From the NCBI GenBank assembly GCA_949361645.1, contig OX442432.1, positions 1,719,428 through 1,783,427 of the forward strand: a stretch of 64,000 nucleotides of DNA. Reading direction: 5' to 3'. A model generated the notes under the pieces. The model was not told the DNA's origin, searched no databases, and was given only the letters and a program-made list of their open reading frames with translations. Positions 20,501-35,500 of this stretch are shown one piece after another (positions within the stretch are counted from its first letter, which is position 1; each line of letters opens with the position of its first letter). This stretch comes from Spongilla lacustris (taxonomy: Eukaryota; Porifera; Demospongiae; Spongillida; Spongillidae). The translations under genes were made by a program, and so were the position numbers.

Positions 20501-23500
20501 ATTATGTCCATTAATTGTTGCTCTGAATTGTGAAGTTTCAACTTAAACTTGTGAAAAAGAAAGGAATCAAAGTATATTTTCCACAGTTCATCATTTTGTA
20601 TGGCAGTCATGAAAACCTTTGCAATATTATTCTCGCCCTAAATATAGAAAAGAGTAATACATATATATAGATTTATAATGAAGAAGACACATTATGTTTA
20701 AATGGCATTGAAGAAAATATTAATATTAATTTGAAAGTTAATTTCAATGGTACCCGGTACTAGGTAACAAAGTTCATCATACTAAATTAAATCAGTCACT
20801 TATACTAAACTAACTGATTACATGTACCAATGCACACAATATCCTCTAATCTATATTAATGCTTCAGATCTTTTGAGGCCTTCCAATTTTTGCATCAGTA
20901 AAAATTTGCCCCCCCCCCCCCCCCCATAAAAAATACACGATGAATTCAGAATTTTGGAGTAAATATGTAACATTATTTAGAGTTAAAGATATGAATACGT
21001 TATGATAAAGCGACACATACTTGTAAATAAATTCTAAAAACAGAACCCTGAAAGCAATGCTTTGAAATAACAAATTACTACAAGATTAATATATGGAATT
21101 TAAAGGTAAACCCTATATTGATTGGGTGTGACTAAACCATGCACATTATATAGTTTTAAGAAGTTGTCAAAAGTGGAAGAAACTCTGTACATATGTGCAA
21201 ACATGTTGTACAGACATGGACATGAATTCAGAGCTGTACCTTTTTCAGCTGCTCTGTCACATTTTGCAGAACTTTGTGATATATTGCATCTATGAAATGA
21301 TTTGAATCATTGGAAAATGATCTGTCATTATCACAATACATATCAATAACTGACTCAATATCTTCAAAAATCACTTTAAAGAATGGAAAGCTTTCATTAC
21401 AAATTGTGATGAATGAGGGCAATGTGCCACTGAGGAAACTAATGTCTGTGAACTCGGGAACAGGCAGCAGCTGAAGCATTCCTAAAAACAGATGCTGAAA
21501 CAGATCATATTTTTGAAATAAGGTTTCAAAATTGCAATTGTCAACAACTTTTGACATCATTATTATTAAGAAGTCTGTGAAATCATTCAGAACAGCCATT
21601 TGCATAGAATCTAAAATGCCATGTGATACACCAAAGGAAGTTACAAACTGAACAGTTTTACGAAGATACTTCATTACCATTCCTTGTTCAAAATATGGCA
21701 CAAATTTTGCACACAGTATTGATCCAGCCTCAGTTTTGAGTAGCAAATGCTTTATCTGCTCAGTCCTCTTTGACAAACTTAGTGGATCCTCTTGAAAGAC
21801 TAAAGTTAGTGCATGAGACACTTTAGGTGCCAAATCAACTAGATTCTCCTGAATGGTTTCTCTCAGTGAGTAAATAAATGATTGCTCTTCAGTTGGAGTG
21901 CTGCAATGTATTATCCAGCTCCTCAAATTAAACCCATTCTCACGTTGTTGCAGTGAATGTAGGAAAATGTGGTCCCATCCATTCAGAAAGAGTGATGGAT
22001 AGCAGATACTATGAAGCTGAAATGTAGGGAAACCAACCAAAATGATAAATAGCTTCTTTTGCTGTGAAGGACCAGATTCTGCTTCTTCAATCAATATTCG
22101 AACATAATTTAATTTGGCATGAGGGACTTCGTCCATATTTGCTACTAGCAGCAATATACGCTTGTCTGAACTTACAAATTGATCTAAGCACTCATGGATG
22201 CTCTCAGATGGCATGTGAGACAGATTATTAACTGTGATACTTGTTCCCTCAGCGCTTCCATGCAGCGGGTCTATTTCCTGAAGTGCAGGTACTATTGAGA
22301 GCTGAGAAGTTGTCCAACAACTTGAAAAACAAAGGATTTTTGTTGAAGTGCAAAACCTAGTAAAAAAAAAAACATTTACACAATTGATAAACCACCTATT
22401 TAGTAAACCTTTCATCACGGATGTATCTCTTTTGAAGATACTTCAGCGAGAAGTGAGCCTGGCTGCGAAGGTAGCTTTGTATAGTGGGTGGTGGAAAATC
22501 CTTGAGATGTGTTATTAGTCCAGTTGTGGTCACAAGTTGCATGAGCCTTTTGCACATATACAAAGTCAGCCACAGTGCTGTAAGCTTGATAGCCAGGCGA
22601 CCCATACCAGACGTAGCATGGGAATGCCCTTCAAAAATGACAGTAAATCCATCACTAACCCCATCATGCACTGACTGCTCAGTTAGGTTATCTATATCAA
22701 TGTCCTCAAATTCATTATCATTTTGAACTTTTTGCAGCAGATATTGGGCATCCATGGTGAGTTCTAGATAATCCGTCAGGTGCTATGCAAGCAATAAAAA
22801 AGCCATTAATGTATTAACTAACAGTATACAACTACTTCAAAAGCTTACGGGGCTAAATGAAAATCCAGAACGACGTAGTACCACAACTACCTTGTGCAAG
22901 AAAAGCACACCTGGTTCAAGCTGTGTCATCATTCCTATACCTCCATCATCAACAACTCTAGGAGAATCAAGCTTTAAAGGCAACATAGAAAGTACCAATG
23001 AATCTACAGAGCTGCTTTCTTGAAAACCACAAAAACTTTGATTTCCACCAAATGCAGTGGCGAATTCTTGTACCTGCAATAGTATACACAATTTTAAAAA
23101 CATCGTGATAATCGACATTACCTTGTTCCTTGCAACTAAGACAATTTCTCTCAAGCATGGAGGTTGGAGTTTCAAAGCAGCCTCCAGAAGGACAGAGTGT
23201 GTGACAAAGTATTTCTCAAACCTATTCAGCAGCGGTGCAGCTGTTTTCTCAACATCAGATTTTTTTATTACTAGCACACATTGGAAGTGTGGGTGCACTT
23301 TGCATGGCTTAGTGTGGTCCCCAATAGCAACATTAGCATAATACTGAATTCCTGATGTTGGGTCATCAATTCTGCGAAACCTCTGGTTGAAGAGATCATA
23401 AAAACTCTCATGGATTGCATCCGCCTGACTCATAACAACTGTATATCCTTCAGCCATGTACTTCCGTACAGTAGCTATCGTACTGACCTAGTTGAAATGA

Positions 23501-26500
23501 TGTAACAATCATTAGAATTTCGTAACACAAGCAATGTGTTTCCCTCACTTTTTGCGAATGGTCTGCAGAATGATCAGTGCATATATATTTCGTGGTTTCT
23601 TGCTTAAGGATATTGAAGGCAAACAGGAATCGCATCAGAGATTCATCTTCAGAGGCATCAATGAACAGCTTGTAACGAACTTCATTTGACACATGCTCAT
23701 CACCAGTGAAGGTGTTCTGTTCTTTACAAGTTTGAGTATCCTGAATGCTGGCACGTATGATATCAACTATATTTTGCCTTCTTACTTGGTCATACACCTA
23801 AATAAATGTTAATAGATAGAAAACTAATAATGTAATATACATGCAATACTCACATGTGGAAGAAATGCTTTGCATATGTCAGTAAAGTGATCCGAACCAT
23901 TGAAGTTTCTCTCCAAACCTTCCATTATAACTTGGGGTGACAACATATCTCTGCGGTGGTTTCGAAGGTAATAAATGAAATAGATGAAATCTCTTAAGCC
24001 AAAGAACTTTTTAATAGCAGGTTTGGTCATCAACGCTCCATAAGCATAGCACAACTGGGTGATCATGGTAGTATCATCTCCCAACTGGAAGAGAGGATTG
24101 ACATCACAATGATTATAGAAACATCCTTTAGCCAATGTAATGAGGTCTTCCTTTGACATTTCTGAACGAAATAGTGTGACTGCTCGATTTGTCTTCGCAG
24201 CATCAAGCATGTGATTGGAAGTGGCCACAAATGACACTTCAGGGTTGTCAAGGTAGTAGTGCAGTACTTTCAGAGACTCATGGCGCTCATCAGGCAGACC
24301 AGCCTCATCAATGCACACAACACAATACATCTGAAGATTGGCACTAGAGTACTTATTTTGGCGACTGATAGCACGTTGAAATACAGTGTCTATTTCACTA
24401 GAGGTACTTTGTCGTGAGCATTGGTAATAATATGGAGTTAAGCAAGGAAAGAGTTCTGCATTACGAAACAGCTTGGACTTAGATTCTTTTCCCTTGAGAT
24501 TTGAGATCACAAGATTGAAGGACAGTGTTTTTGATGACCCTGGGGGTCCAACAATTATCAAAGGTGTGTGAGTAGCTGTGCAAATAATGACTGCAAATAG
24601 ATTTTCTTTCAGTGCTTCAGTTCTGGCAATGCCTGGTGGAAGGTACACTTCCCCTGTAAACCAGTCCAGTTCTTCCTGGAAAGCATTGGAAAAAGACATT
24701 GCATTTGAAGAACATTTATCAATCTGCTCTCTGTATCTTTTTCTAAAATCAAGATCAAGTCGCATGTAATATGCAACTCCAATGGCAACTATTACAGCCC
24801 TTTGATGATAATCTGCATCTTTTCCATGCTGTTTGTATTTGTTGTAGACTCTCATGAGCCACTCATAGAAAGTTATTACCCGTTGTATGTCCCGTTGACT
24901 AACACAGCTTTTGGATGCCACACGAGCTTGATCCTCTGTTGAGCCACAACGTATTAAATGCTCCATAGCAAAGTCACGAATGACCATTTGACTTTTTGAA
25001 ATTCGTGATGTAAGGATGAAGACATCAAGCTCAGTCATGGTTCTGTTTAAAAGTTTCAGCTTCTCACGGATATAGTCAGATTCTTGAACCTCATTCAGTG
25101 AACCATAATCCCATTTTAGAAGATCTAATGTTGGATGTAATTGATGAACACTGTATGATCCCTTCACCCATGAATGTTCATAGAAGGCTAAGCTGTTTCC
25201 TCGATGAGGGTTACAAGCAGCTACAATGAATAGGTTGCTAGGAATGGGCTGTGGATAAGATAATAGAAGTGTTGATTTATATGAACCGGTACTAATACCT
25301 CTCCTTCCAATGTCTTGTCAACAATGATTTCTTTGAAAAGTCCTGGACAGGATGACGCATTAATTTCATCAAAAAAAATCTGAAACAAATATGGTGATCA
25401 ATACATCTATTAGGTTGAATAGACATACACATACAGTAACAACAAAAGGCATATTATCAACACTTTCAGGTTCATCAAATTGACTTTTCAGCTCTGTGGC
25501 ACGAGCAAATGCTGGTCGCAAAAGCCTCCTGATGTCAGTAGGTGTGAGAGCTATTGTGCAACAGTATAATGATAAGATATAGATCAAAGATTCAATACTG
25601 TGACTTACAGGCGTGAACATTTACTTTAAAAAATGTACTTTTAACTTGGGCTGAGAATAGAGCATGTAGCACATTGGCTATGGTCTAGGTAAGGAGGGAC
25701 AAACTTCATGGTCACAAATGCACTACACATATTTAGGCACAGCTACCTCGGATGTGGCAGGCATTTCATCTGCTTGCATTAAGCACTCCTCTAGGTTTGG
25801 TCCTTTATAGTCAACACACATTTGAAGCAGTGGAATAAGGCGTTTGTGTTTGGAGATACCATGCACCACTTCTTTATAAAGCAATACATACAATGGAATT
25901 TTTGAATTGTAATGTTGCAGATTGCATAATAAGAGGATATCATCATGTGTAACGATGCCACCACTGCTTAGAGCTTCCACAACATTCAGAAATTTCTGGA
26001 AATGAAGGCAAAAAAGTCACACAATTATTAAAAGAAAAACCTAGGATACTAAATACATATCTCAGCTCCAGTTTTGTTAACAATTTAAAAGACATTGAAT
26101 ATCAGAAAATATTTTAATTTCTGGACCATACATGGTGTCACCGATTAAAGTTATGAAACATTTCTTTACAAACGGGGTCATCTATAATGCAACACTCTTA
26201 ACTTGAAATGTACTCAACTACATATGTAAAAGACAATTTATGTACTTTACCTCCAAGTCTGGGTGGACTTCCAATTCGCCCAGTGTTTGTTCCAAATAAA
26301 AAATTACATCGTCTTTCATCTTTTTAAACACACTCAAAATTGCAGAATTCCAAAGTTTGGATAGCATTTCAACCAAGGCTGTCTTACCAACTCCAGTTTC
26401 TCCTTCAATAATGACTGGAATTCCACACTTCCACCTCTCATTCACATCCAACATTTTAAGCGTATAATCTGGTGTCAGCACATAATTAGATTCAACAATA

Positions 26501-29500
26501 GCTGTAAGACACTTCTTGGAATTTAGGGGAATCCCTAGTGCTCTTGACAAGAGTTCATGCAATACTTTAGCAGAATGTAGCTCACTGGGAACAGCAATTC
26601 AATATGCAGTATTATCCAACATACACTACATGTGACAGACATGCACACACCTAATAGAAATACCAATGCATGAGAACTTTTCTCTCTCCTTCTCTGTCAA
26701 CTTCTCCGGATACAGTGTGATGAGGGAAATGCTTCCGCCTCCACCCAAACAGTCATATACCAGCTTAACAGTAAGGAAACAACAATTATTTAAGCAAATG
26801 TGTATGTTTGTGCACTTGTACGTAACTGTGCATGATACAATAGTTTAACAAATTAGTAGTGCGGGCTTAATACTTCTCTTCTATTGCTAAAACACAATTC
26901 ACCTAATATTTGCCACATGCTAGTTGTGAGTGGGTTTAAGGGGGGGGGTCCAGGGGGTCCGGACCCCCCCTTTTCTATATGAAGAATGACATAATGCATA
27001 CTGTAATCTATGAAGCGTTCTGCATGTTTCCATCCTTGGATATGACATTGTTCTAGCCAAGCGGGATCTAGATCGAAATCGTCCTATTAACGAAATTTAA
27101 TTTTGCATATGTGGTTAATTAGTATTTAATCGCGAGATCGATCGACTGGTGCGTGTGAGCGGATCTCAGATTCTTTTCCTCAGAAAACAGGTTATTACCG
27201 TAGCTATAGAGCTAAACAAACTAAAAGTACTAATACTATAGTAAAACATACGTGAGTCATTTATAGATCGACATGTAGCTAGCCATGGTGCATGCATGGC
27301 CAGTGTTGGCCACATGCACGCTTCGGTCACAAATTCACAAAAGCTTTGCATCACAAAGTAGCAGTAGGAACCATATCATTGTGAAAAATGAAGAAGTTTT
27401 CTCGTCGCTATCCATGCAAGCGCAGCCTCTAGTAATCCGGATATCGCATAATTTCATGCCGGCGAAATAAACGCAAAAGCAAAAAGCGGCTGGGGCGAAG
27501 CCCCAGACCCCACTGGGGGAGCTATCAGCGCCCCCCCAGACCCCACTGGGGGAGCTATCAGCGCTCCCCCAGACCCCCTTGCAGTCACGGGAGGGGACAC
27601 GCCACCTCCCCCAGTTGTGAATATATTTATAGGACCCCCCCTTTCCCAAAACCCTGGATCCGCCCCTGAGTATTGACTACATGTATTTGCTTTGAATGAC
27701 TTTTGAGTTGGAATTGTGCAGCAGAATGTACCACATCTAGTAGGGAACTGGTGCTGCTTCATGAGATATTCGGCCCACCATATTAATACCCCACAACGCA
27801 TATATTTTAAAAGTGTAGCATTTGGGAATTTTAAAACCGCCAATAGATACATGTAACATGAGACCCTCATGACAACAGTACACTCATGCAAGGCCCATGA
27901 AATATCAAGGAAGGTGCAGGTAGCCTATAGAAGCTAACAGGATACTGTATGTCTAAATGACTGCATAAATGGAAGGCACATGCAGTGAAACTGTTTTGAA
28001 ATGTCCCTAAACAAAGTTTGGCCATGACAGTGGAGATTGCCAAAATAGTCAATAGAACAGAGGGGTGCAGACCTGAAATCCTTTATTATTGTTTATAATC
28101 AGGTGGAAATCAAATATAACAAATTCGTTATTGATCGGCAATGTAAGTGGGAGTAAGAAATGAGCAGGAGAACCTCAGTACAAAGATCAGTGAGTAGACT
28201 AGTGAAGGTGTTGAAATAAACACCCCTAATTTGTAAAGTAAATAATTAGCAATGTAATGTAATAACGGAGGACCGAAGATCACATATTTAGCTAGAACAA
28301 AGACTTTGTAACCCACGTGGCTATTTAGGAGATTTGTCTTTGAAGGCGAGAGCTTAGAACAAGTCACTTTTTCTGCCTAGCTATATATATCGCCGCCATT
28401 TACAGGCCAGTTAATAAATTTATTTTCACACATGTAATTAACATATTGGGTATCTCCATGCAATTTGACAAGCTACTATATAAGGAGTAAATATAATTAG
28501 GCCTTCAAAGCTTCGGCCCAAAAAGATAAGGACATGTACAATGTGGCAAAAACATTAAATGTCACTAAAAAGCTGAATTAACTAATAGCCACACAATTTG
28601 TTTCCCGTGCCCCTTGGTGTACAAACGTGCCCCACGGGGGAATAGACATTGCTAAGAGAACAAAAAAAGCTCATACTGTTCTCATTCCCTAAGAGAACAA
28701 AATAGCTCATACTGTTCTCATTCCCTGTTCATTCCCTAAGAGAACAAAATAGCTCATACTGTTGTCATTCCCTAGGAGAACAAAATAGCTCATACTGTTC
28801 TCATTCCCTAAGAGAACGAAAAAGCTCATACTGTTCTCATTGCAAGACTTATTTTTCCCCATAGCCATCTTCCTGGATGAGTATATCATGGCTTTAAAGA
28901 GTGCTAATTACACATCAATAGCTGTAATATTTACCTACCGACTGCCCCCTGATGCGAGAAATACAGATTTGGCATAAATTAATAACGCCAATTCCCATGG
29001 CCCATACATAAAATTAGAAACGTATGATATAATTATAGGTGTCGCCAAATATATAGCAAATGCCCAAACGGGAACAGAGGAAAGCTAGAATGCAAATTAA
29101 TATTAAATTGAGCCACATTGTGAGCAAGGCAGTGCATGGAGGAAGCTTGGCAAGCGAGTTTTAATCTAAATAGTACATGCCAAACTGTCAAAATTGTTTG
29201 CTAAGGCGATTGGTGGAAGGAAAAAGGGATTGGACACAATATTCTGACATTTAGCTACATAAATGTAATGCCTAAATATATGTGTTTATCTTATCTTCAA
29301 TCCCTTTTCCCACCATTATCCAAACACTCTCAGGAAAACTGTTTTATATATCTTGTAAAATACTACCATCTCCTACCTGCTGGGATGACCAGTTTGTTTT
29401 GTCTGAATTGCACAGTGTCCTGACCTCACTTAGCATTGCTTCCATGAGAGTTGAACCAAGGTGAGATGTGTCAGTGAAAGTTCGGGATGATCCTTGAGGT

Positions 29501-32500
29501 AATCCACGCCCAGCATTAAAAGTGAATGCTGCTATTTTCTCTATAAAATCGCATCGGCGTTTCATATATCTGCGAGCACCAGATCATCATATAATAGCAG
29601 AGAATGTATTTTTAAAAATCTTACTTAATGAACAGCCTTTGGATAATTTTGTGATTCTTAACTAGCATTCTCTCCCTTAGTAGCTCGATGCATTTGCCAG
29701 CAGTCAAGTCTGGATCAGCACTGAATTTCACAGGAATTCCATCTGGATTTCAAAAGAGTACAATGTATGTGTACAAGGTAATCATTGCGTGCAAGCGTAC
29801 ACAAGTCAATATATTTACATATACATGTATGACAGCACACAAGGGCTTAGCTAGCAAGCAGTAAAAACAATTAATTAAGTACACATGTATGGATATATGA
29901 CAATACGTTGATATGTAGATTAATGAAATAATTATATGCAGGTGCCAATGTGATTTCCAACTTATGTATCAGATCTCGCGTCCATATATATTGCCCAACT
30001 GTTCCCAAAGCCATTAGCTGTAAATTAAAATACTTTTTAAATCACTACTATCATACACAAATATGTAGCAAAACACGCTACATGCACTCTAGCCACGCCA
30101 CTTCTATATAGCTGTTGAGTTCAGATTGGTAACTACCCTGGACTTAATTGTGTTAAAACAATACAAATTAACCATCAATCAAAAACTGCCTGTGTGGTGA
30201 TAAAAATAAAAATTGAGTATTTACAGGTGAACATGTCACAAGCCACTGGCACCGCTCGTTCATTGTATGCATATCATTTCTGCCCATCTGTTAAAAGACT
30301 TGTACTATGCACCTGTATCATCAAATACAAAATGATCTCTTCAATGACGAGCAAAAAAGATTTTTTGCTCTTCATCTGGATGCATGATTGTACCCTTAGG
30401 AATGATAGGACATTACACACTAAAAGTACCGTAGGGCAATGTGAATGTATCAAAGTAAAATGAAGATTGAATTTAGAAAATATGCCCATTTAACATTACA
30501 GTTACGTTAACCAACTAACTGTGATATAATCATACGTGGAAATCCTAATAATTGGCATTAGAATTTTGCATTTTAATGCTCATGTCATTTTTTAACAGCA
30601 CAGTGTTATGAAATTTGAAGTATCAGGTGATTAACACATCAGTTGATTTTTGTATTTCAGTATTCCAGTCCAAAAACAGATTTAGTCAGATTCTCAGCTT
30701 TGTGAACTTTTGATGCAGATAATAAAAAAATTATAAGATAAAAACAAACCAGCCCAAGATTTGGCCAAGGGAAAATACTTGTGTCTTTTCATCTGGGACA
30801 CTTTTGGCATAGTCGACAAGTGTTTAGCATGCCATTTTGCACAGTGACATTGTATGTGGCTTATCAAGTGAACTTTGTGCCCGGATTGTTGCAAATTCAT
30901 AATATGATTTTTTTTTTTTTGAGAACCAAACATCAATCAACAAAGAAAGATGACAGGCAAATCATGTTTGAGCATTGTTGAAGCAAAGAAAGGCTCCAAG
31001 GGGTAATCTCAAAGCTGCCGCTTAGAAGAGGTAGTCAATCATTGAAGCAAGTTTGTAAAAAGAGCAGGACAAATGCTAGTATTTCAGAGAGCAAGGAATT
31101 GGAGTCCCTTGCTATAAACATACCAAATGTGTTCCAAAGCACTTGCATTCATCCAACAGAATGTCCCCCTGTGATGCCCAAAAAATGTTTTTGCAGAACT
31201 CTGCTGCATTCTCTGTAATACAAGTATTCGTCTTTTTCTCTTTGAGGAACGCACTTCACTGACTGACACAGCGGCAGCTTTGGGATTACCTCTTAGAGCC
31301 TTTTATCATTTCAACAATGCCCAAACACAATTTGCCACTTTATTTGCTTGCTGACTTTCTTCTTAAAAGAACAATTTTTGCGACTAAAACCGTTCCCTTC
31401 TTCAATATAAGTTTACTGCATGCTATAACGTTTTGGCCTTGACAAACTTGCCTCACATCAATTCCAGGGTTTGAAATACAACTAGAACAAACATTGAGCA
31501 GTTTTGTCTTTCTTAATTATGCAATTTTTGTATTGATCTGCTGCCTCAGAGTTGAGAGATCTACAAATTCATTCTTTTTTGACTGGGCACTGAAAAAATG
31601 AAAATCAACAGACCTGTTAGCCATGTGAATGTCCTTAATTCCAGTGCTCGTTTAAAAATGTTTGATGTGCTTTTAGAGAATCCGTTAGTGTTAAAAGAAA
31701 AAAAACATTCAACACATGCAAGAAATGATTTCCACTGTACCAGTAATTGTAACTCTCAATTCTCTGTACAATACAAATCATTATATCACAATATTTATGG
31801 TTTTGATCCAATGAGAGCATTAGTTGTGCCTGTAGTTAAAATCTTATATATTTTGAGTAACCAGTATTTAAATATCATGTGTTACTTAGTGCTGTAATTT
31901 TAGTTACACGTTTACCTTTGCAAGATCTCTTATCAATATCGCCACTTTTTAATGCATTCAAATATTTGCACACCGTTTGTACACTCTTCTTCACACAATA
32001 CTCCGCTTGCTCATGTCTTGTAAATAGAGATCCTAAAAGTTCCAAAGTTGGGATCTCTTTTTTGAACCAGCACTGTGATTCCTCTGGTGACACATAAAAT
32101 GGAACTTCTATATACACTAGCCATGTTAATCCTCTTGGCATCCGGAATGACAAGCCTGATTTACGATCTTCAACATATCCCAGAATCAGCAAATCAAAGA
32201 AAAACCAAGAAATGACTTTCATCAATGAGGTGTACGCTGTAGAATTTTTGTTGTTTTCTGACATCTATATTCATGTATAAATCGTTGCTTAAAATTATTT
32301 ACACACTATAAGTTTGTGTAATCCTTACTTGTGGAAGCAGTGTTACATTAAAATATACACAGCAGTTCTGTGCAGAGGGTTGAAGTGCACGCAATTTGTT
32401 GATAGCAAGGAGTGGAGTAAATGCTTCATTGATTGCAATTACTGCATATTTTTTGTACTTCAAGAGCTGTTTCATGATGCAGTAAGTCTTCCCATTCCCT

Positions 32501-35500
32501 GCATAAGCAGTAAGCCATTTCACTACGTAAATAGATGCTATATGTGGAGCACTTACCAGCATTACCATATACCAGCTGGACGCATCCAAGGTCCTCTGGT
32601 GGTGCAGCAAATTCCCAGCAGATGGATTTAACATCTTTCATAGGTTTGAGACCCTGGAACACATTGATGTATCAATTTATAGAATTGATACACATACGAT
32701 TGCTGCAACATCACTAAGGAAATTGTCTTTTGTTTATAAAGCAACGAAGAGATCATTTATCAGTGAATATACATTTAGGGATGATGTGTTGTGGGTAATA
32801 TGGGTAACGAAATATGTTTGAGCAGTGTCATGGATTTGTGGATATGCAGCTTAACTCTAGTTATGGGGTCACTGTCACCATTGTTGAAGCTTCTTGCCTA
32901 ACAATCACTACTGTTACAATGGTTCTAATATATATGTATAACCATGTAAGAAAAACAAATTTGGATGGCAAAGGCACCCTTTTACTTTAGACTAATGTAT
33001 ATCCTGTGCATTGTTATTACGAATCATACATACATGCAACTAAAATGAAATAAAGGGGGGCATGGCTAGAAAATAAAAATGACAAAGTGCTATAACCATA
33101 ATCAATAAAATTAAAATTCAAAATCTTAATTTACCATATCAATTAGAAGTAGCCTATTGTCACAAAAATGCTAGTTAGCACCCCTATAGAATGATAGGAG
33201 ATTATTATTGCAGAATAAAACATTTATTTGTGTTTTTATTGAAATGATATTGTATGATGAAATACTATTGGCTAAGAACCAGTTATGTGAGTGATAGATG
33301 CACATGAAAACCTCAATCCCTAGTGCTGTAAATTTGTAACCACAATTCCAAAATAGAAACTGAATATGCATGCAAATAAACATGCATTTTTTTGTAAACA
33401 CAAAAAATTTATCCAATTCTTCAAAATCTTAATTTAGATGAAACAAGACCGTACCAATTAGAAGCAGCCTAGTGACAGTAAAAATGCTAATTTGCATCCA
33501 GTAATACACTGATTGGCACAAGCAATAGTTAGCACTCCTATAGAATGATTGCAGAATAACTGTATTGTCATTGAAATGATATTGAATGCTGACATGCAAG
33601 ACTACATTAGAGCATGCAAATGGTTTAAAATAAATAAATACACCAATCTGGACAGGTTGAACTTATGATTTAAAACTCAGTATGTTTACTGTACAATGCA
33701 TACATGTAGCTCAAATTAAAAACATATCAGATGCTAAACTTTGTCACATGTATTCACCTCTCCATCTTTTACTAACACTCCAGGGATTTCTCCTAACATT
33801 GATGGAGCACTTTCGACAAGATGAATGCATGACCCTTGCTGCAAGGACTTGAGTTGGCCACCGATGTGAAGAAGGTACTACAGAGATGGCACAACAGTGA
33901 CAACATGTATGTACACCAGTGATACCACACTACTGTCTACCTCTTGGAGGTGGAAAGGCAACTTATTCACTTCAATCATTATGTAGTGGCGTGAAAACCT
34001 TTGTGTTCTCTCAATGAAAAAATGTAGTTCCTCTTCAGTTGGTGAAGTGTGGCAATAAAACACTTCAAATGGTTCTGGGATTCCATCATATATTGTGACT
34101 ATTAACTGTATCAACTCTGCATTACTACAACCATGCAGTCTATGAAGAATAATTTGGGAATGGTCATATGTTGGCAGTGTTTGTACTCGAGGAATAGGTA
34201 ATGCATGAGAGTTAAACACAATATCCAGAAACTCCCCAACAGTCTCAATTGGGTCAGAATCAACTGCAAGAGAAGCAGCTGATGCTGCTGGCTAATACAA
34301 GAATTCAAACAAATATTAAATCCATGAACCTTTGATGAGAATGCCACTTACCTGCACTCTGCTGCTGAGTTCGACTTGTTGTGTTAAAGTATTGGAGGTA
34401 AGAATGCTAACCTCTTGTACAATTCTGGTAATGTCTGGAGGTGTGGTTTTAATCAAATTGTATAATCTGAGAATCTTTGGAATGGGGAAAAACAGCAACC
34501 ATTTGTGCTGAGAATGTAAAATGGTTATCCGTTTAGACCAGTTTTGTGCTTTGAATCTTAAGTCTTCAACCTAAATGTATATTTGGTTTGAAAACATGAT
34601 ACACAGTTACAATCGTTTTTTTCTCTCACACTAACCATGCCATCAGCATCCTTTTCATTTGCCGAGCACTGAAGAAACTGTGTGCATTGCACACTGACAA
34701 AATCAGGGTGACCAAAGCTCTTTAATTCAAAATATAAGTTTGCCACTATACGTGCAATCTGTGGATATCAATTGAAAATAAGATATGTATGTACACTACA
34801 TACCTCATGTATGTGATAGAAATGTTTTATACGGCACTTGACATCTCGCAATGAGTCAGTAAAACCGAGTTTCCCAATGAACTCATTTACTTCTTGCATG
34901 TTCCATTTAACAGCTAATGGAACATTTTCATCTGATGAATGTTGACTTGCTTGAGCATATTTGAAACATAAGTGAACTTCAGGTGTCTGAGAGTCCAGAT
35001 GGCATTCGTAGCACCCAGTAGCTACTATGGTCTCTAAAACTTGCATGCTATCCTCCTGAACCAAGACAACAAATCAAATTCAGTAACAGTAATACACTAT
35101 GTAAGCGTCATACACCACATCTAACCACATGCACAAACTACCACTAACCTCTGTGCTTGAAAACCACAAGTATATCTGAGAAATATTTGCATTCACTGTT
35201 TCTAGGTGCTTCAGGCCAGCACAAATGTCATTGATTGTTGCAATTGCTGACATCATATCATGCAATGATTGATTTGGGTCTGTAAATAGCACAATGAGTT
35301 CATATGCTGCGTAGAGGTGATTAAGAATTGTATCATTGTACTGCTCATGCTGCAGCTGTGCTGTCACCAACTGGTACTGCTGCTGAAATGCTTGGCGACC
35401 CTTTGGACCAACAAATTTCTTTTCAATAATAAACTTATGGAATTCAGCACTATTGGTTGCTGCTGAAAAAAGTTTGAAGCAACTGAAATCACTTTTTGGT

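Noticed and set aside
27335..27891. Minus-strand frames rich in Gly/Ser/Pro
   Set aside because: They come from the duplicated GACCCCACTGGGGGAGC block of an inserted repeat.
28653..28889. Minus-strand frame with repeated SYFVLLGN peptides
   Set aside because: Translation of the ~37-bp tandem repeat.
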